A stretch of DNA of 64,000 bases from Stereum hirsutum FP-91666 SS1. Taxonomy: Eukaryota > Basidiomycota > Agaricomycetes > Russulales > Stereaceae. Of this stretch, positions 23,598-33,863 are shown one piece after another (position 1 is the first letter of the stretch; each line of letters starts with the position of its first letter). The stretch lies in assembly GCF_000264905.1 (NCBI RefSeq), contig NW_006763138.1, positions 868,224 through 932,223 of the forward strand, read 5' to 3'. The notes under the pieces are model-generated. The model made no database searches, was not told the DNA's origin, and saw only the letters and a list, made by a program, of their open reading frames with translations. The position numbers and the translations under genes are program-made.

Positions 23598-23996
23598 GGC
23601 TGTTGTGCAAACTGCGATGACTTGTCACGGACTTTTGATTCATCTACCTTCGTTGTCGTTTGTTGTTGTAATCTGGTGTACTTTTCGGTGATGTGGTAGA
23701 GAACTTGAACAACACAATACTCGTACTTTTACTTGGCTACAACCTTTCTATGCCCATGCTGTGTCACAGTGCTGAGCACAGTAATCCACGACTGCGTTGA
23801 TGCAGCGATTCATATGGATTGCAGCGGACAAGCGAAACGCGCAAGGAGGACGGAGAGTGGAAGCCGGAATTGGCAGGGCGCGTCGGAGTTGCAATCGATG
23901 GTCAGCGCCATCGCGATACTGTACTTGTCCATTTAAACCACCACCACCCTCTACCCAGTCAACCACTTCACCCAGCTCATCTTTCATATCACCACA
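23598..23996. other. Intergenic; cofilin promoter
   Basis: Ends in a long C/T-rich tract with CACCACCA-type repeats (about 23935-23990) just before the cofilin ATG, typical of highly expressed fungal genes. Confidence 0.45.
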
Positions 23997-24866
23997 ATGG
24001 TACGCCCCTACCTTGCCTCACATCCAATTTAGGCTTACAATATGTCGTTGTCGACAGGCCTCCGGTGTCGCCGTCAACCCCGCGTGTCTCGAAGCTTTCC
24101 AGGAGCTTAAGCTTGGGAAGAAGACCAAATACCTCATCTTCGCCATATCCAAGGACCTCACTGAGATCGTGGTAGAGAAGAAGTCGACGAGCACGTCGTA
24201 CGACGAATTCGTCGCTGATCTCCCTGAGGCGGAGTGTAGGTGGGCTATCTACGACTTTGAGTTCGAGAAAGAGGGCGCCGGCATCCGGAACAAGATCTGC
24301 TTCATCTCTTGGTGCGTACTTCTTTGCTGGTTGATATCTCGACTTCTAGCCTGTCCTATACTTTCATTACCATTCGTACTGCTGCATGTCCATCGCAGTT
24401 GCTTTCGCTGAAGGGCGTCCTGCGGATGTGATTGATCGTGTGGCGCGGCACTTACATCGCCTTCATACTGATCGTGTGCGCTCCTTTCTTCCAACAGGTC
24501 TCCTGATGACTCCAAAGTCAAGCAGAAGATGCTGTTCGCCTCATCCAAGGATGCTCTTAGGCGAGCGCTCGTCGGTATCGCTGCAGAGATCCAGGCTACG
24601 GACTTCAGTGAGGTCGCACATGAAAGCGGTACGTCCTGTTCTCCTGATCTGGTTCCCCGCCATTTGTTCTTTTTCGGCCTCTTCGCAGAGAGCACATATC
24701 CTATCAATCTCTTCGCCCCTAGTACCTTCCGCTATAAGCACTCGCCACATCTTCGACCATCACATTTCATGTTCTGCATTTGTTCATATATCAACCTACG
24801 AGACTGAACTTTTTGCACATCCTTTCTTTCCAAACAGTCCTGGACAAGGTCTCCCGCGGAGCTTAA
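23997..24866 (+). CDS. COF1: Cofilin (ADF family)
   Basis: Severs and depolymerises actin filaments. An intron starts directly after the ATG (donor GTACGC, exon 2 at 24058), a conserved feature of fungal cofilin genes. The protein reads [40 protein letters not shown], then [20 protein letters not shown] and KICFISW. Next come [20 protein letters not shown], containing the helix that binds actin, then [20 protein letters not shown], ending VLDKVSRGA. About 138 residues, the usual length. Ser near the N-terminus is the expected regulatory position. Two more introns (donors GTGCGT, GTACGT). Neighbour of alpha-actinin on the same strand. Confidence 0.95.
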
Positions 24867-25456
24867 TGTACCCACGGACTTCAACGTACCGCTCCCGCCA
24901 CCTACCTCCCGTCTCGTCTAATCTCTACCATACTTGCCCCGTCCACCCGCTGTCGTTCTCGCGTCCACGTACTACCACCCTGTCTATATCTATATCCACA
25001 CGTGGTCGCTGTTTGTTTGTACTTGTCCAATGTCGAAGAAGGAATGGGAACGGAAGAACGAAGAGAAGCGCGTAGAAGAAAGGACATGCTTATGTTTTGT
25101 TCCTTTGAGTATGTAGTTGAAACAAATTACCTTGAATTCGCATGAATGAGCGTGCGCGGTGAAACGTGTATCTCATGCCAGTTCCTCGTACAGTTCTGAC
25201 AAGTACCATGCCTCCACCCTTCGAATGGGATTTTACCCATCAATATATCGTTGATTATCTTTGCGTCGTTGTTGTGACATCAAGCGATGCTATGTATGCC
25301 TCTGTTTGAAATTACACGAGTTTGCCCACCCGGTATCTACCGGAAAAGATCGGATTTCTCGCGCACTGTGCTACACGCAGACTTTCTTTTCCTTCCAATA
25401 CTTAGACATCTGTTGTTCACGAACGTCTTGGAACAGTTTGTCCAGAAACTACCGTC
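24867..25456. other. Intergenic, nothing distinct
   Basis: 3' flank of cofilin and 5' flank of the DUF6535 copy. No supported open frame. Confidence 0.4.
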
Positions 25457-28364
25457 ATGGTCCAGATAGTAGACTACATCCCGGCGCCCGACAATAGTGG
25501 TGAAGGACCCTCTGTACGCCTGAGCGACTCCAGGTCTGAGGCGACAACCGGTCAAGATCGTCTGCCCAGAGAAGCGGGATACAAGGATCTGGTAAAGTTA
25601 ATGCAGAAACAGGCCAATCTCACGGAGAGATTGGTGGTTAATGCAGAAAAGAAAAAACCTGTGCCACCGCTGATGGGTAGTGCGTACCATATCCATCTAT
25701 TCAACGCCAAGGATCATTTCCTTACACCGCTCTCTTAGGTGGTATTTCGCAAGAGATCCTAGAGATCCTGCGTAAGATGCGCGAGAAACAAATGACTTCG
25801 GGTACGCAGACCATGTCCAGTTGACCGCACGGACATGAAGCTCATAAGGAGGTCCTTAGACGTATCGAAGCAACCTATCCCCTCAGTTCCTGCGACAAGT
25901 GCAGCAGCTTGGTCTCCATTGCTTCGCTCACATTTAGACCGCATCCAGCCGACAGTAGATCAATGGAGAGGATCCCTCGATACTCTTCTCGTTTTTGTGA
26001 CCAGGTCAATCATCTGCAGTGAATGATAAGGCTGACCAGTTACTATTCTACCTCAGATCGCGCTGTTCTCGGCAATAATCACTACCTTCTTTGTGCAGTC
26101 ACTTGATGGGCTTACGCAAGATCCCAACGACAGAACAAATGAACTGCTTCAGAACCTGACGGAACTCGACATCGCCGTCAGCGGCGTCAACGCCTCCCAC
26201 CTGAGCATTCCATCGCCCGTTCCTTTCGAGCCTGAAGGGGACGTCGTCCGTCTGAACTTCTACTGGTCTCTCTCTTTGGTTTTAAGCGTGAGATGTTATT
26301 ATTTACTTGACAGCATCGTTTCCAGCTCCCTGCCGCTCTCAGGGCCATTCGCCCCCATCTTCATCGCTGGCCTTCTGTCTACTATCTTTGCTGTTTCGGT
26401 CGCGACATATACAGTTTGGACTGTGTTTCATGGCTGGTTTTACCCCGACGTGTCTCCATTCCAGTCGACGATTTCCCAGCTATGGGTACTGCATGGCCCC
26501 TCGATAACACATCGCGCCAAACACATATCTCGCTCTCTGCTTCATTTTACCGATTTTGGAAGACTCGATTTGCAGCTATCAGGGCTTCCTCTTCGATCCA
26601 GACTCCCTCGTTTGATGCGTTTTGCGCAGAGCCTTCCGACATTCGACAATTAGATGTGTCTTCCGAAAATACGGCACCCCTTGACGCAACTCTCGAGCCT
26701 CATGATATTGAAGCTTTCCATGCTACTCTCCAGGTGACTCATGATGCCGATGTCGTCGACCAGGCGGTGGCAGCATATCCTTCCCTGATATCATATTGTG
26801 CATTCTGTTTCAAGGCGAAAAGCGCCGAAAGGGATTGGCGTGTATTTCAACGCCCTGGTATAACCCCTACGGCCTATGAAATCGAGTCTCTAGCCTATAT
26901 GCTATCAGATGAGGCCAACATCCGGATAAACATCACTGTAGCAGCTTTTATAGCAGATCCATTTGTCTCTAGTACATTGTCAAGTGAGTATATCCACCAT
27001 CGTCAGTTTCATGCTTGACTGACTTTGCGCTATCATAGAACAACGAAATGCGTCTTTCGCGTACTCCAATTCAGATGCTGTGTATATCTTGCAGCTGCTG
27101 GCGAGGGCGGCTGAGAGGTACTCTCTGTCTATGACAGGCCAGGTGTGCTCACACGTTCTCTGGGATTCCCCTTTCACTAAGGCGATGGGTGAGGTTGTGA
27201 CGTCGATTCCCGGCTACCGGGATTTTTCAATGGATGTTCGCAAGGCCTTCCCCGTTCTCTGGCTTCCTCTCGTTGACATACCGGAAGATAAAGACAGCGA
27301 ATTTTCTAAGGAAGCGTTCTCTCAAAAGGTATCCAGGCAGTTCCTCTGGGATATTCTCGACTCATCGGTGCATAGACAAATGAAGTCACCTCTCGACTTG
27401 AAAGAAAGCTTGGGACGCCTCTTAGAACCCGACCTAGTCCCACGAATTTGGTCATTTCTTTGTACCCTCAACACAACAGAAATGTGTTCCTTCAAGGAGA
27501 ATCTAGCAGATATCATGGCTTGGGGAATGCTCCCATATAAATTTGATTACGAGTTGTCATATACTGCCAAGCTTCTGTTGCAATGGCTATTTCAGAGCAG
27601 ACCTCATATGCCTTCTCTTTCGTTCAGTCACGTCTCTCGTGGTTTTCCACGCGCTGTTGAGAAAATGAAGACACAATTTCTTTGGAAAAACGAGCGACTC
27701 ATAATCCATCCATCCAGCCCGGATGTGGCTCAACGGAACTTCCCCTGGCTGCTATTTATTTTGAAAGAAATTGATATCATATTAGCTTCAGAAGATGACA
27801 TGAAGCAGCACAGACAACTTTTGGAGCACATAGAAACATGCATCACCACGCTCCAGCTTTTGCGGGCATTTGATGATACCTCCGGACTGGCCGCATACTC
27901 TCATGATGACCCTGGGGGCATCTCATCCGAGCACCCTTCCGCACCTAATGAGCTGTGCATATCTTTCCGCATGTCCCGAGCAGAGATGATCCAGTCTGCC
28001 GAGCTTGTCCGCCGCAAGGCGCCCTCCATGAGACTGGATATTCCTTCGTGGCAGAGGCTGATCCAGGCTCTGACTGTGTCGGATAAAAAGACGAGATTAG
28101 AAGTTCCACTGTGGTGGCAGGACAAACAACCCAACACTTCGATTTCCCATCAAGAACACGTTAGGCAAGATATATTGGAGGCTTTTAAGTGGTTGTCCCC
28201 AGAGCCCTTCACTTCAGGTACATTCGTTCATTACACCATGCTCCTGTCCTGTGTTTTACATCAATGCCGATCCTGATATGTACGACACGGTAGCTTCATC
28301 AGGTGTGGATCCTTCGAGCCATGACCAAGGTATCGTCCCCACTGAGGGAAGGCTTGAAGAGTGA
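25457..28364 (+). pseudogene. DUF6535 family membrane protein, degenerate copy
   Basis: Paralogue of the gene at 33864-36902 on minus. Shared blocks in order: TTGQDRLPREAGYKDLVKLM, ISQEILEILRKM, DVSKQPIPSVPATSAAAWSP and VDQWRGSLDTLLVFV. The DUF6535 core ALFSAIITTFFVQSLDGLTQ follows, then RTNELLQNLTELDIAVSGVN. Two changes suggest decay. First, at about 26290-26310 some 230 bases present in the paralogue are missing. They cover the end of an intron and about 65 codons with a basic loop and a membrane helix. Reading by chance continues in frame across the gap. Second, at about 26535-26565 an extra 8 bases relative to the paralogue shift the frame. Downstream frames (26416-27018, 27080-28276) still encode the C-terminal region with no internal stop. 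An unusual intron could rescue the shift, so a functional shorter form is not excluded. Function of the family is unknown. Confidence 0.65.
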
Positions 28365-29609
28365 GGAGTCGTGGAGATGCTCGCCGACCCAGAAGAAATC
28401 CATGCTTGTCCTCATTCAATATTTTGCTCGTGCGGCGTACAAGTCGTCCTCGTAGTGCTGTTCCTTCAGTCTTCACGCCTCTTCTATAATTCATGTGTTC
28501 TTGTTTGCCTTCGCTTTCACCTTTCCTTTTACACATTGACGTGTTCTCCTCTATTCGTGTCTGTATTGTCTCGAAATATGCTTCGCTCCATCACTACAGT
28601 ACTTGAACCCTTCTTCTGTACTATGGCATGACGAGTCTTCGGCTGGGAAATAATAGTAGTGTACGGGACCCTTCCTTTTTTACCAACTCACATCCGCACA
28701 TGCCTATGTTCAATCTCGAGCACAAAAACCACGTGGTGCCAAGAAGGTGTTCCAAGTCCCTAATCAGCATAATTATAGGCTACAGTACAGTGTGAATCAA
28801 AGTCTTCGTGTAAAGATGAAACCAACCATCTCGTCCACTGACCCTCGAATGACTAGCCGGGCCTTCAAGTTGGAGGCTCCTGCCAGCAAGCCTCTTTTCC
28901 AAATTCCGTCCAGCTACAGTGGTGAGCGTCAATTGTGACATTGCCACGAATTCTTGGCAGTGTGATGCGGCGCCGGGAGAGTCAGAGTAGAATTGAATGT
29001 TTCCGCCTCGTCCACTCATATCTCGTCAAAGAGGGTGCAGCAGTTTACGAGGAGTGAGCGGCGAGTCTCATATAGTTATAAGTACCACAGCGGCGTAAAA
29101 ATCATTCGACAAGGAACAATTCGCGGACAGTGATAATGCACGTTACGGAAAGTAACCTGTCCGTTCTTTCCATCTATAGTTGACCTGCAGCGTCGAACAA
29201 TCCACAAATTCAACGGCGAAGTAGCGCTTCCGGAACAGTCCAGATCGCGGGAGTAGGTTTGAACGCGCCGCTGCTGCCAGTTCCGACTTCACCCGAACGA
29301 CCGAGTGCGGGGAAAGGATGGGGAGAAACCCTCGAACCCTCTCCGGACTGGTCGCTTGTGTTCATGCGTCATGCATTGGCCAGTATTATTCGCTGGCCGC
29401 AGCTTGAGGCAATAGAGTTGTCGATAGTCCGGTAAGAACAACGCGAACAGTGTCCCGTCTACGTCTATGCACGTTCGGACTCAGAGTGTCAAGCAAAGTT
29501 TACGATAAAGTATTCTCAAAGGCCGAAACCCCATAACAACAACAAAGAGACAAAATGAGAGAATGCGTAGTGCACTGTCACGAGCGCAAGTCTACACACT
29601 AATGCCACT
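28365..29609. other. Intergenic 1.2 kb, no supported gene
   Basis: Between the DUF6535 plus copy and the porin stop. Short frames on both strands (for example 28747-28938, 28780-29019) overlap each other and show no domain. Confidence 0.45.
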
Positions 29610-30861
29610 CTAAGCCTCAAAGACGAAGCTGGCGCCGACCTTGTGTGCGGGGCCGGCGGGAGAGGCCTCGTTGAGGCGTTGGGTATCAAGAGCGAGGCCG
29701 AAGGAGGCCTTGACGCCGGGGCGGAGGGCCTGGGTGTAGCCTGTGTGCGGGAAAGTGAGTATTACATTGGAAATGCGATGAAGGGATGAGGGTGTACGTA
29801 CCGAGAGCGAGGACACCAGAGTTGTTGATCTTGGCCTTGACGAAGGCGGCGGAGTCGAGGTAACTGGAGAACGTGGAACGTGCGGGCGCATGAAAAATAA
29901 TCGACGCGTGTAGGAAACGCGGCGAAAGCGCGGAGCAAAATCGGGTGGTCAGTTCAACGTCCAACAGTCCTCCAGTCATATAATGATACAGCAGGAGATT
30001 TGACATTTAAATATAAAAAAAGATACGCACGCCTTGGTGCCGACCTCGAGGCTGACGCCTTGGGTGGTGGCCTTGGTGTCGTAGATGGCCTTGGCGCCGG
30101 CCTCGACGTCAGGGGAGACGCGGTGGTAGTAGCTGGCGGCGAAGGTGGACAGGTTACCGAGACCGTGGAGGGTGACGGCGTACTCTGGGGCGGAGTAGCC
30201 GATGGCACCGGCGTAGCGGGTGACCTTGCCCTCGGTAACGTTGTACGAAGCCTCAGCACCGACGAGGAAACCATCACGGCCGAGAACGGTGTCAGCGGTG
30301 AAAGTGGGGCCCTGAGTGACGCGATTTGACGAATTAAGAGGCGGCCATTACGAGGTAGGTATGGTTAGAACACATACCTTGAAGACATCGAGGACGGCGC
30401 GCGAGTGGAGGCCAGGCTGCTTGTAGGTGACGTTCAAGAGGGCGTTCTTGGTGCCCTTGTCGGGGAGGAGGGTGGTGCCGACATCGAGCTTGAGACCCTT
30501 AGCGATCTGGTTCTCGAGCTCGACGGAAGTGCGGAGGGCATTGGAGGTGGTCCAGGCCTGGGAGAGAGTGAGGCCATGGGGCTTGTCGGAGTACTTTGCC
30601 TCGATGTCACCGTGGATGGCAGAGGATTTTGAGTCGCGGGTACCCGCAACCTTGAAGGTGACGTTGGAAGGGGTGGCGGTCTTGACCTCGAGGGATGTAC
30701 CGTGGAATTGGTAGTCCTTGCCGAGGAGGTCGTTGGAGGACTTGCCAAGGTCCTGTTCGACGGTAACGAATGGGAACAGGGGGATTCAGCGATGCTGTCC
30801 TCTGCGTCCAACGTTGTCTGCGTACCTTCCATGAGGGGGGAACGGGCTGGGGGAGAGACAT
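29610..30861 (-). CDS. POR1: Mitochondrial outer-membrane porin (VDAC)
   Basis: Voltage-dependent anion channel, a 19-strand barrel passing metabolites across the outer membrane. Exon 1 MSLPQPVPPSWK is joined over an intron (donor GTACGC) to DLGKSSNDLLGKDYQFHG, the N-terminal helix and first strand. Strand sequences continue with TPSNVTFKVAGTRDSKSSAI, GDIEAKYSDKPHGLTLSQAW, SVELENQIAKGLKLDVGTTL, FTADTVLGRDGFLVGAEASY and KVTRYAGAIGYSAPEYAVTL. The end reads VKASFGLALDTQRLNEASPA, then KVGASFVFEA. About 295 residues, full length. Four or five introns, the late ones shorter than 100 bases. Strong codon bias toward C-ending codons (plus strand rich in GG/GAGG) suits high expression. Divergent from the rhodanese gene with a 247-base shared promoter. 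Confidence 0.95.
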
Positions 30862-31108
30862 TGTGGTGGGTATGGACGGGAGCTGGTTGTGGATGGGGAT
30901 GAGGAGAACGTTGAAGGCAGGACGCGTTCTCTCGACGCTTTTTTGGACTCGCGCGCATACGGACCGGCGTGTTCCGGCAGCCCAAGCCAGGAAGGAACGT
31001 ATCCTGTCCGGGCCAATGACGTCTTTCTTCCGCGCACGAAAGTTCTTTCCGCCAACATTCTCAGCCGCTCGCACACGCACAGTATCCCGGCACACAAAGT
31101 ACAGCATC

Positions 31109-31915
31109 ATGTCGCCTACTTATATCTCCAATGACGTGAGCTCTTTTTCTTTCGTTAAACGCAAAAAACTCAATATTCGCATCAGGAACTGTCGCAGATA
31201 ATAAAGAGCGACAAACAACCTCGCAAAGACTACCTCATCGTCGATGTCCGGGACGATGACTACCGCGGCGGCCACATCAAGGGATCCCACAATCTGCCCT
31301 CCCAGACTTTCCATGTCGCCGTAGACAAACTTGTACAAGAAACGAAAGATGTCCCTCTCGTCATCTTCCATTGTGCTCTCTCCCAAGCTCGGTCAGTAGG
31401 ACGTCAAGTCCTTTACCATCTTCGCTCCGTCTTCTCCAGCCATATCCGTTTACATTCTGACTCAACGTCTCCCAACGTTCTTGCAGGGGTCCAAAGGCCG
31501 CCCGAGTACGTCGATAAACGCATCGCCTACTTTCCTCAATACCGCACCCAACTCACGCATCGTTACCCTCCCATTACCCTCCCTCCCTACGCCTCACCAC
31601 GTCGTGCCTCGCTTCTCGGCTATCTAACCATCATCCATCGATGTCAATCTTCCCCTGCTATTTCATTGGGAAGCTAGATATACGCAGAGACGCGAGATAA
31701 TCTCCAGAAAGCAGGGCAAGACCAGCCGCACGAGGTGCTCATCCTCAGAGGCGGTTTCACCGATTTCCAGGCAAAGTTCAAGGTCTGTTCCCATTTGATT
31801 GACGTCCTGCTTCTTATTTGATTGACGTCGTTATACGATGTGTGTTGTGTAGAACGACGCCGCTTTGATCGAAGACTTCGACCCAGAGGTTTGGGGGAAC
31901 GATTGGAACTCATGA
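31109..31915 (+). CDS. Rhodanese-domain phosphatase, Ych1/Ibp1 (Cdc25-like) type
   Basis: Single rhodanese domain of about 150 residues. Blocks: MSPTYISND (exon 1), ELSQIIKSDKQPRKDYLIVD, VRDDDYRGGHIKGSHNLPSQ (the CH2A-like motif), then the active loop FHCALSQARGP and KAARIYAETRD. The C-terminus has HEVLILRGGFTDFQAKFK and ends DPEVWGNDWNS. The HCxxSxxRGP loop with seven residues between Cys and the following Pro matches the fungal Ych1/Ibp1 and Acr2 group of Cdc25-like phosphatases and arsenate reductases. Which reaction it performs cannot be decided here. Two intron boundaries interrupt the active loop region (donors at about 31392 and 31510). Confidence 0.85.
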
Positions 31916-32229
31916 ACAATCGACATTACCCTCATAGGGCTCATATATAAATTCAACCTGTAGCATAAGGGACGGTACCATCGTGTTGGCGAGCGAGGTC
32001 AAGTCATCGGAGGGTTATATATCGCCAGGGGTTGTCACCATACACATGTATGAACATCGGTGTATGAGTAGCGGCATAATATTAGGAGGGGATAATTTTG
32101 TGAGCATCTTGAGATATAGACTGACATGAATAGTCTCAGTACGAGGCTTGGTGCAACCCTGCCTCCAGACCTCCGTGTCCACAGCATCTCAGCGTCCTCT
32201 CATGGCGATTGAGTCGCTCATCCTCAAAT
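31916..32229. other. Convergent intergenic stretch, nothing seen
   Basis: 3' ends of the rhodanese gene (plus) and COX20 (minus) meet here. No open frame of note. Confidence 0.4.
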
Positions 32230-33250
32230 TCATGAAGGCCTTGGACCCTCCAAATCACCACTCGATCCCTCCGTCCCACTCGGCTTCTTCAACATCCTCC
32301 TCGGCATATCCTCCACGACATGCTGCACCTTCTTCCGTTCCTCGTTGATCGCGTTCTGGCATATGTGCCTATGGAATTACATCCAAGTCAGTCGAGTCAA
32401 GTTAAGTTGGGTCGAGTCGAGTTGTGGTTGTGGTTTGGGCATGAAGTACGTGAGCAACGAGGATGCAAAGGTTTCGATGAGACGAGTGTATTTATGGAAT
32501 GGATGGCGGTAGAAGCGAGAAGGAAGAGAGAGGAACGTACCATGAACCGAGTGAGACGAGCACGAACGTCGCGACGGCCCAGTTGCAAGCCGGCATTATA
32601 CCTAGTCAACCACATATAAAATCAGCATGACAGACGACCAAGGAATCAAATAGTAGAACCGTGGCAAAGAGGTAGACGCAGAACACCCTCAGATAAAGCC
32701 AGACTCGAACGACATCATAGTCGCAGTATACATGCAGAGCAACCCCAAAAGAAAGATACAGAAAGAGAAACGCACCGACGTTCATAGCTCTCAACACGCC
32801 CACTCCCGTCCCGCTCGCGATGCCGCTCAGGAGGCTCTTCCGCGCACAGGGCATCTGGCCTAGGTTTTGGGAATCATCTTTTAGGGAGATGCGCTGCCCT
32901 TTCCAGGGACGTGTGAGTGCGATGGAGAGGCGACGGGAGCGTTGTGGGATGAAGATGAGCGGGTGGGATGAGAAGGAGAGGGAAAGGGAAAGGAGAGGAG
33001 GACGAGTGAGAACAATTCCCGTAAAGACGGACGTTAAAATGAATGAAGAGAATTAGAAAAAAGTCGTCAGCGAAAGTCATTCTCATTCATTCGAGGTCTA
33101 GGAGTCCAAACGCACCTTCACAGCACCGACGAGATCACCCCATAGACTCCCCGTCGTATCCGCCTGATAAATCGGACGACGATACGTAGGAGAGTTCGAG
33201 TCGTCTTTCTGGTCCGCTGGTGGATTCGTAGATGTTGACGCGTCGCTCAT
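32230..33250 (-). CDS. COX20: Cytochrome c oxidase assembly protein COX20
   Basis: Inner-membrane chaperone that accompanies newly made Cox2 for processing and copper loading. Exon 1 MSDASTSTNPPADQ through SLWGDLVGAVK is joined over an intron (donor GTGCGT, acceptor GGGCAG near 32915) to RISLKDDSQNLGQMPCARKS. It continues LLSGIASGTGVGVLRAMN (helix 1). The next exon has IMPACNWAVATFVLVSLGSW (helix 2). The last exon begins around HICQNAINEERKKVQHVVED and ends EGPRPS. The PCAR-SLL-GIASG and NWAV-TF-LVSLG patterns are the COX20 signature. About 125 residues, normal for fungi. Very short conserved exons explain why no long open frame is present. Confidence 0.85.
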
Positions 33251-33863
33251 TATTTTGGTGAATATACGAATCCTTGATTGGGGTTTAGATGTGAGGTACG
33301 TATGGTGCGTGAATGTGGATGTGGAGGAATTCCGTCCGACAAACACCAATGTTATTCAGAAAAGCGTGGAAATGAGACAGAGGTCTGGGAATTGCGACGA
33401 AGTGACGGACCCGTACTCTGTTCAGGAGAAAATAAGATGGTAGTGGTGGTGGTGGTTTGCAGCTCGGCGAGCTCAACAGTTGTGGGCCACATGAGCCTGC
33501 CGAATTTGTTCCAGGTGGCGCCGAAGTGGCACTTGGAGTCCGAAGCGTCGTTCAACCACTCACACAAAACGATTGTTGTGCGAGCATTCAGCTCCTTTTC
33601 AGATGACCTCAACTCATGCATTAGACTGGCGAGTCGGAATGGTCCAGCTCGAAACATGTAGACAAGTAAATTGTCGGCAGATAGACAATTGGACACCCAG
33701 CGAATCGCCAAAGATGTACGGTACAGCAGGCGGTATTCATACTCAAGAGATCGAGGGGTCAACGGACTACGACGAGAAGTTGACGGGAGATACAGCAAAA
33801 GAAAAAGAAGAGAAATATACATATCCGTCTGGATGCGGCACTTCGGTATACTACCCACGATCA
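33251..33863. other. Intergenic; COX20 promoter side
   Basis: Divides the COX20 start from the 3' end of the DUF6535 minus copy. Overlapping frames in 33352-33864 show no protein features. Confidence 0.4.

Noticed and set aside
28780..29019. 79-codon minus frame between the DUF6535 copy and porin
   Set aside because: Overlaps an equally long plus frame; no signal of coding or splicing.
30000..30632. Long plus-strand frames opposite the porin gene
   Set aside because: Antisense shadow of a strongly biased coding sequence; Gly/Glu/Asp/Val repeats without domains.
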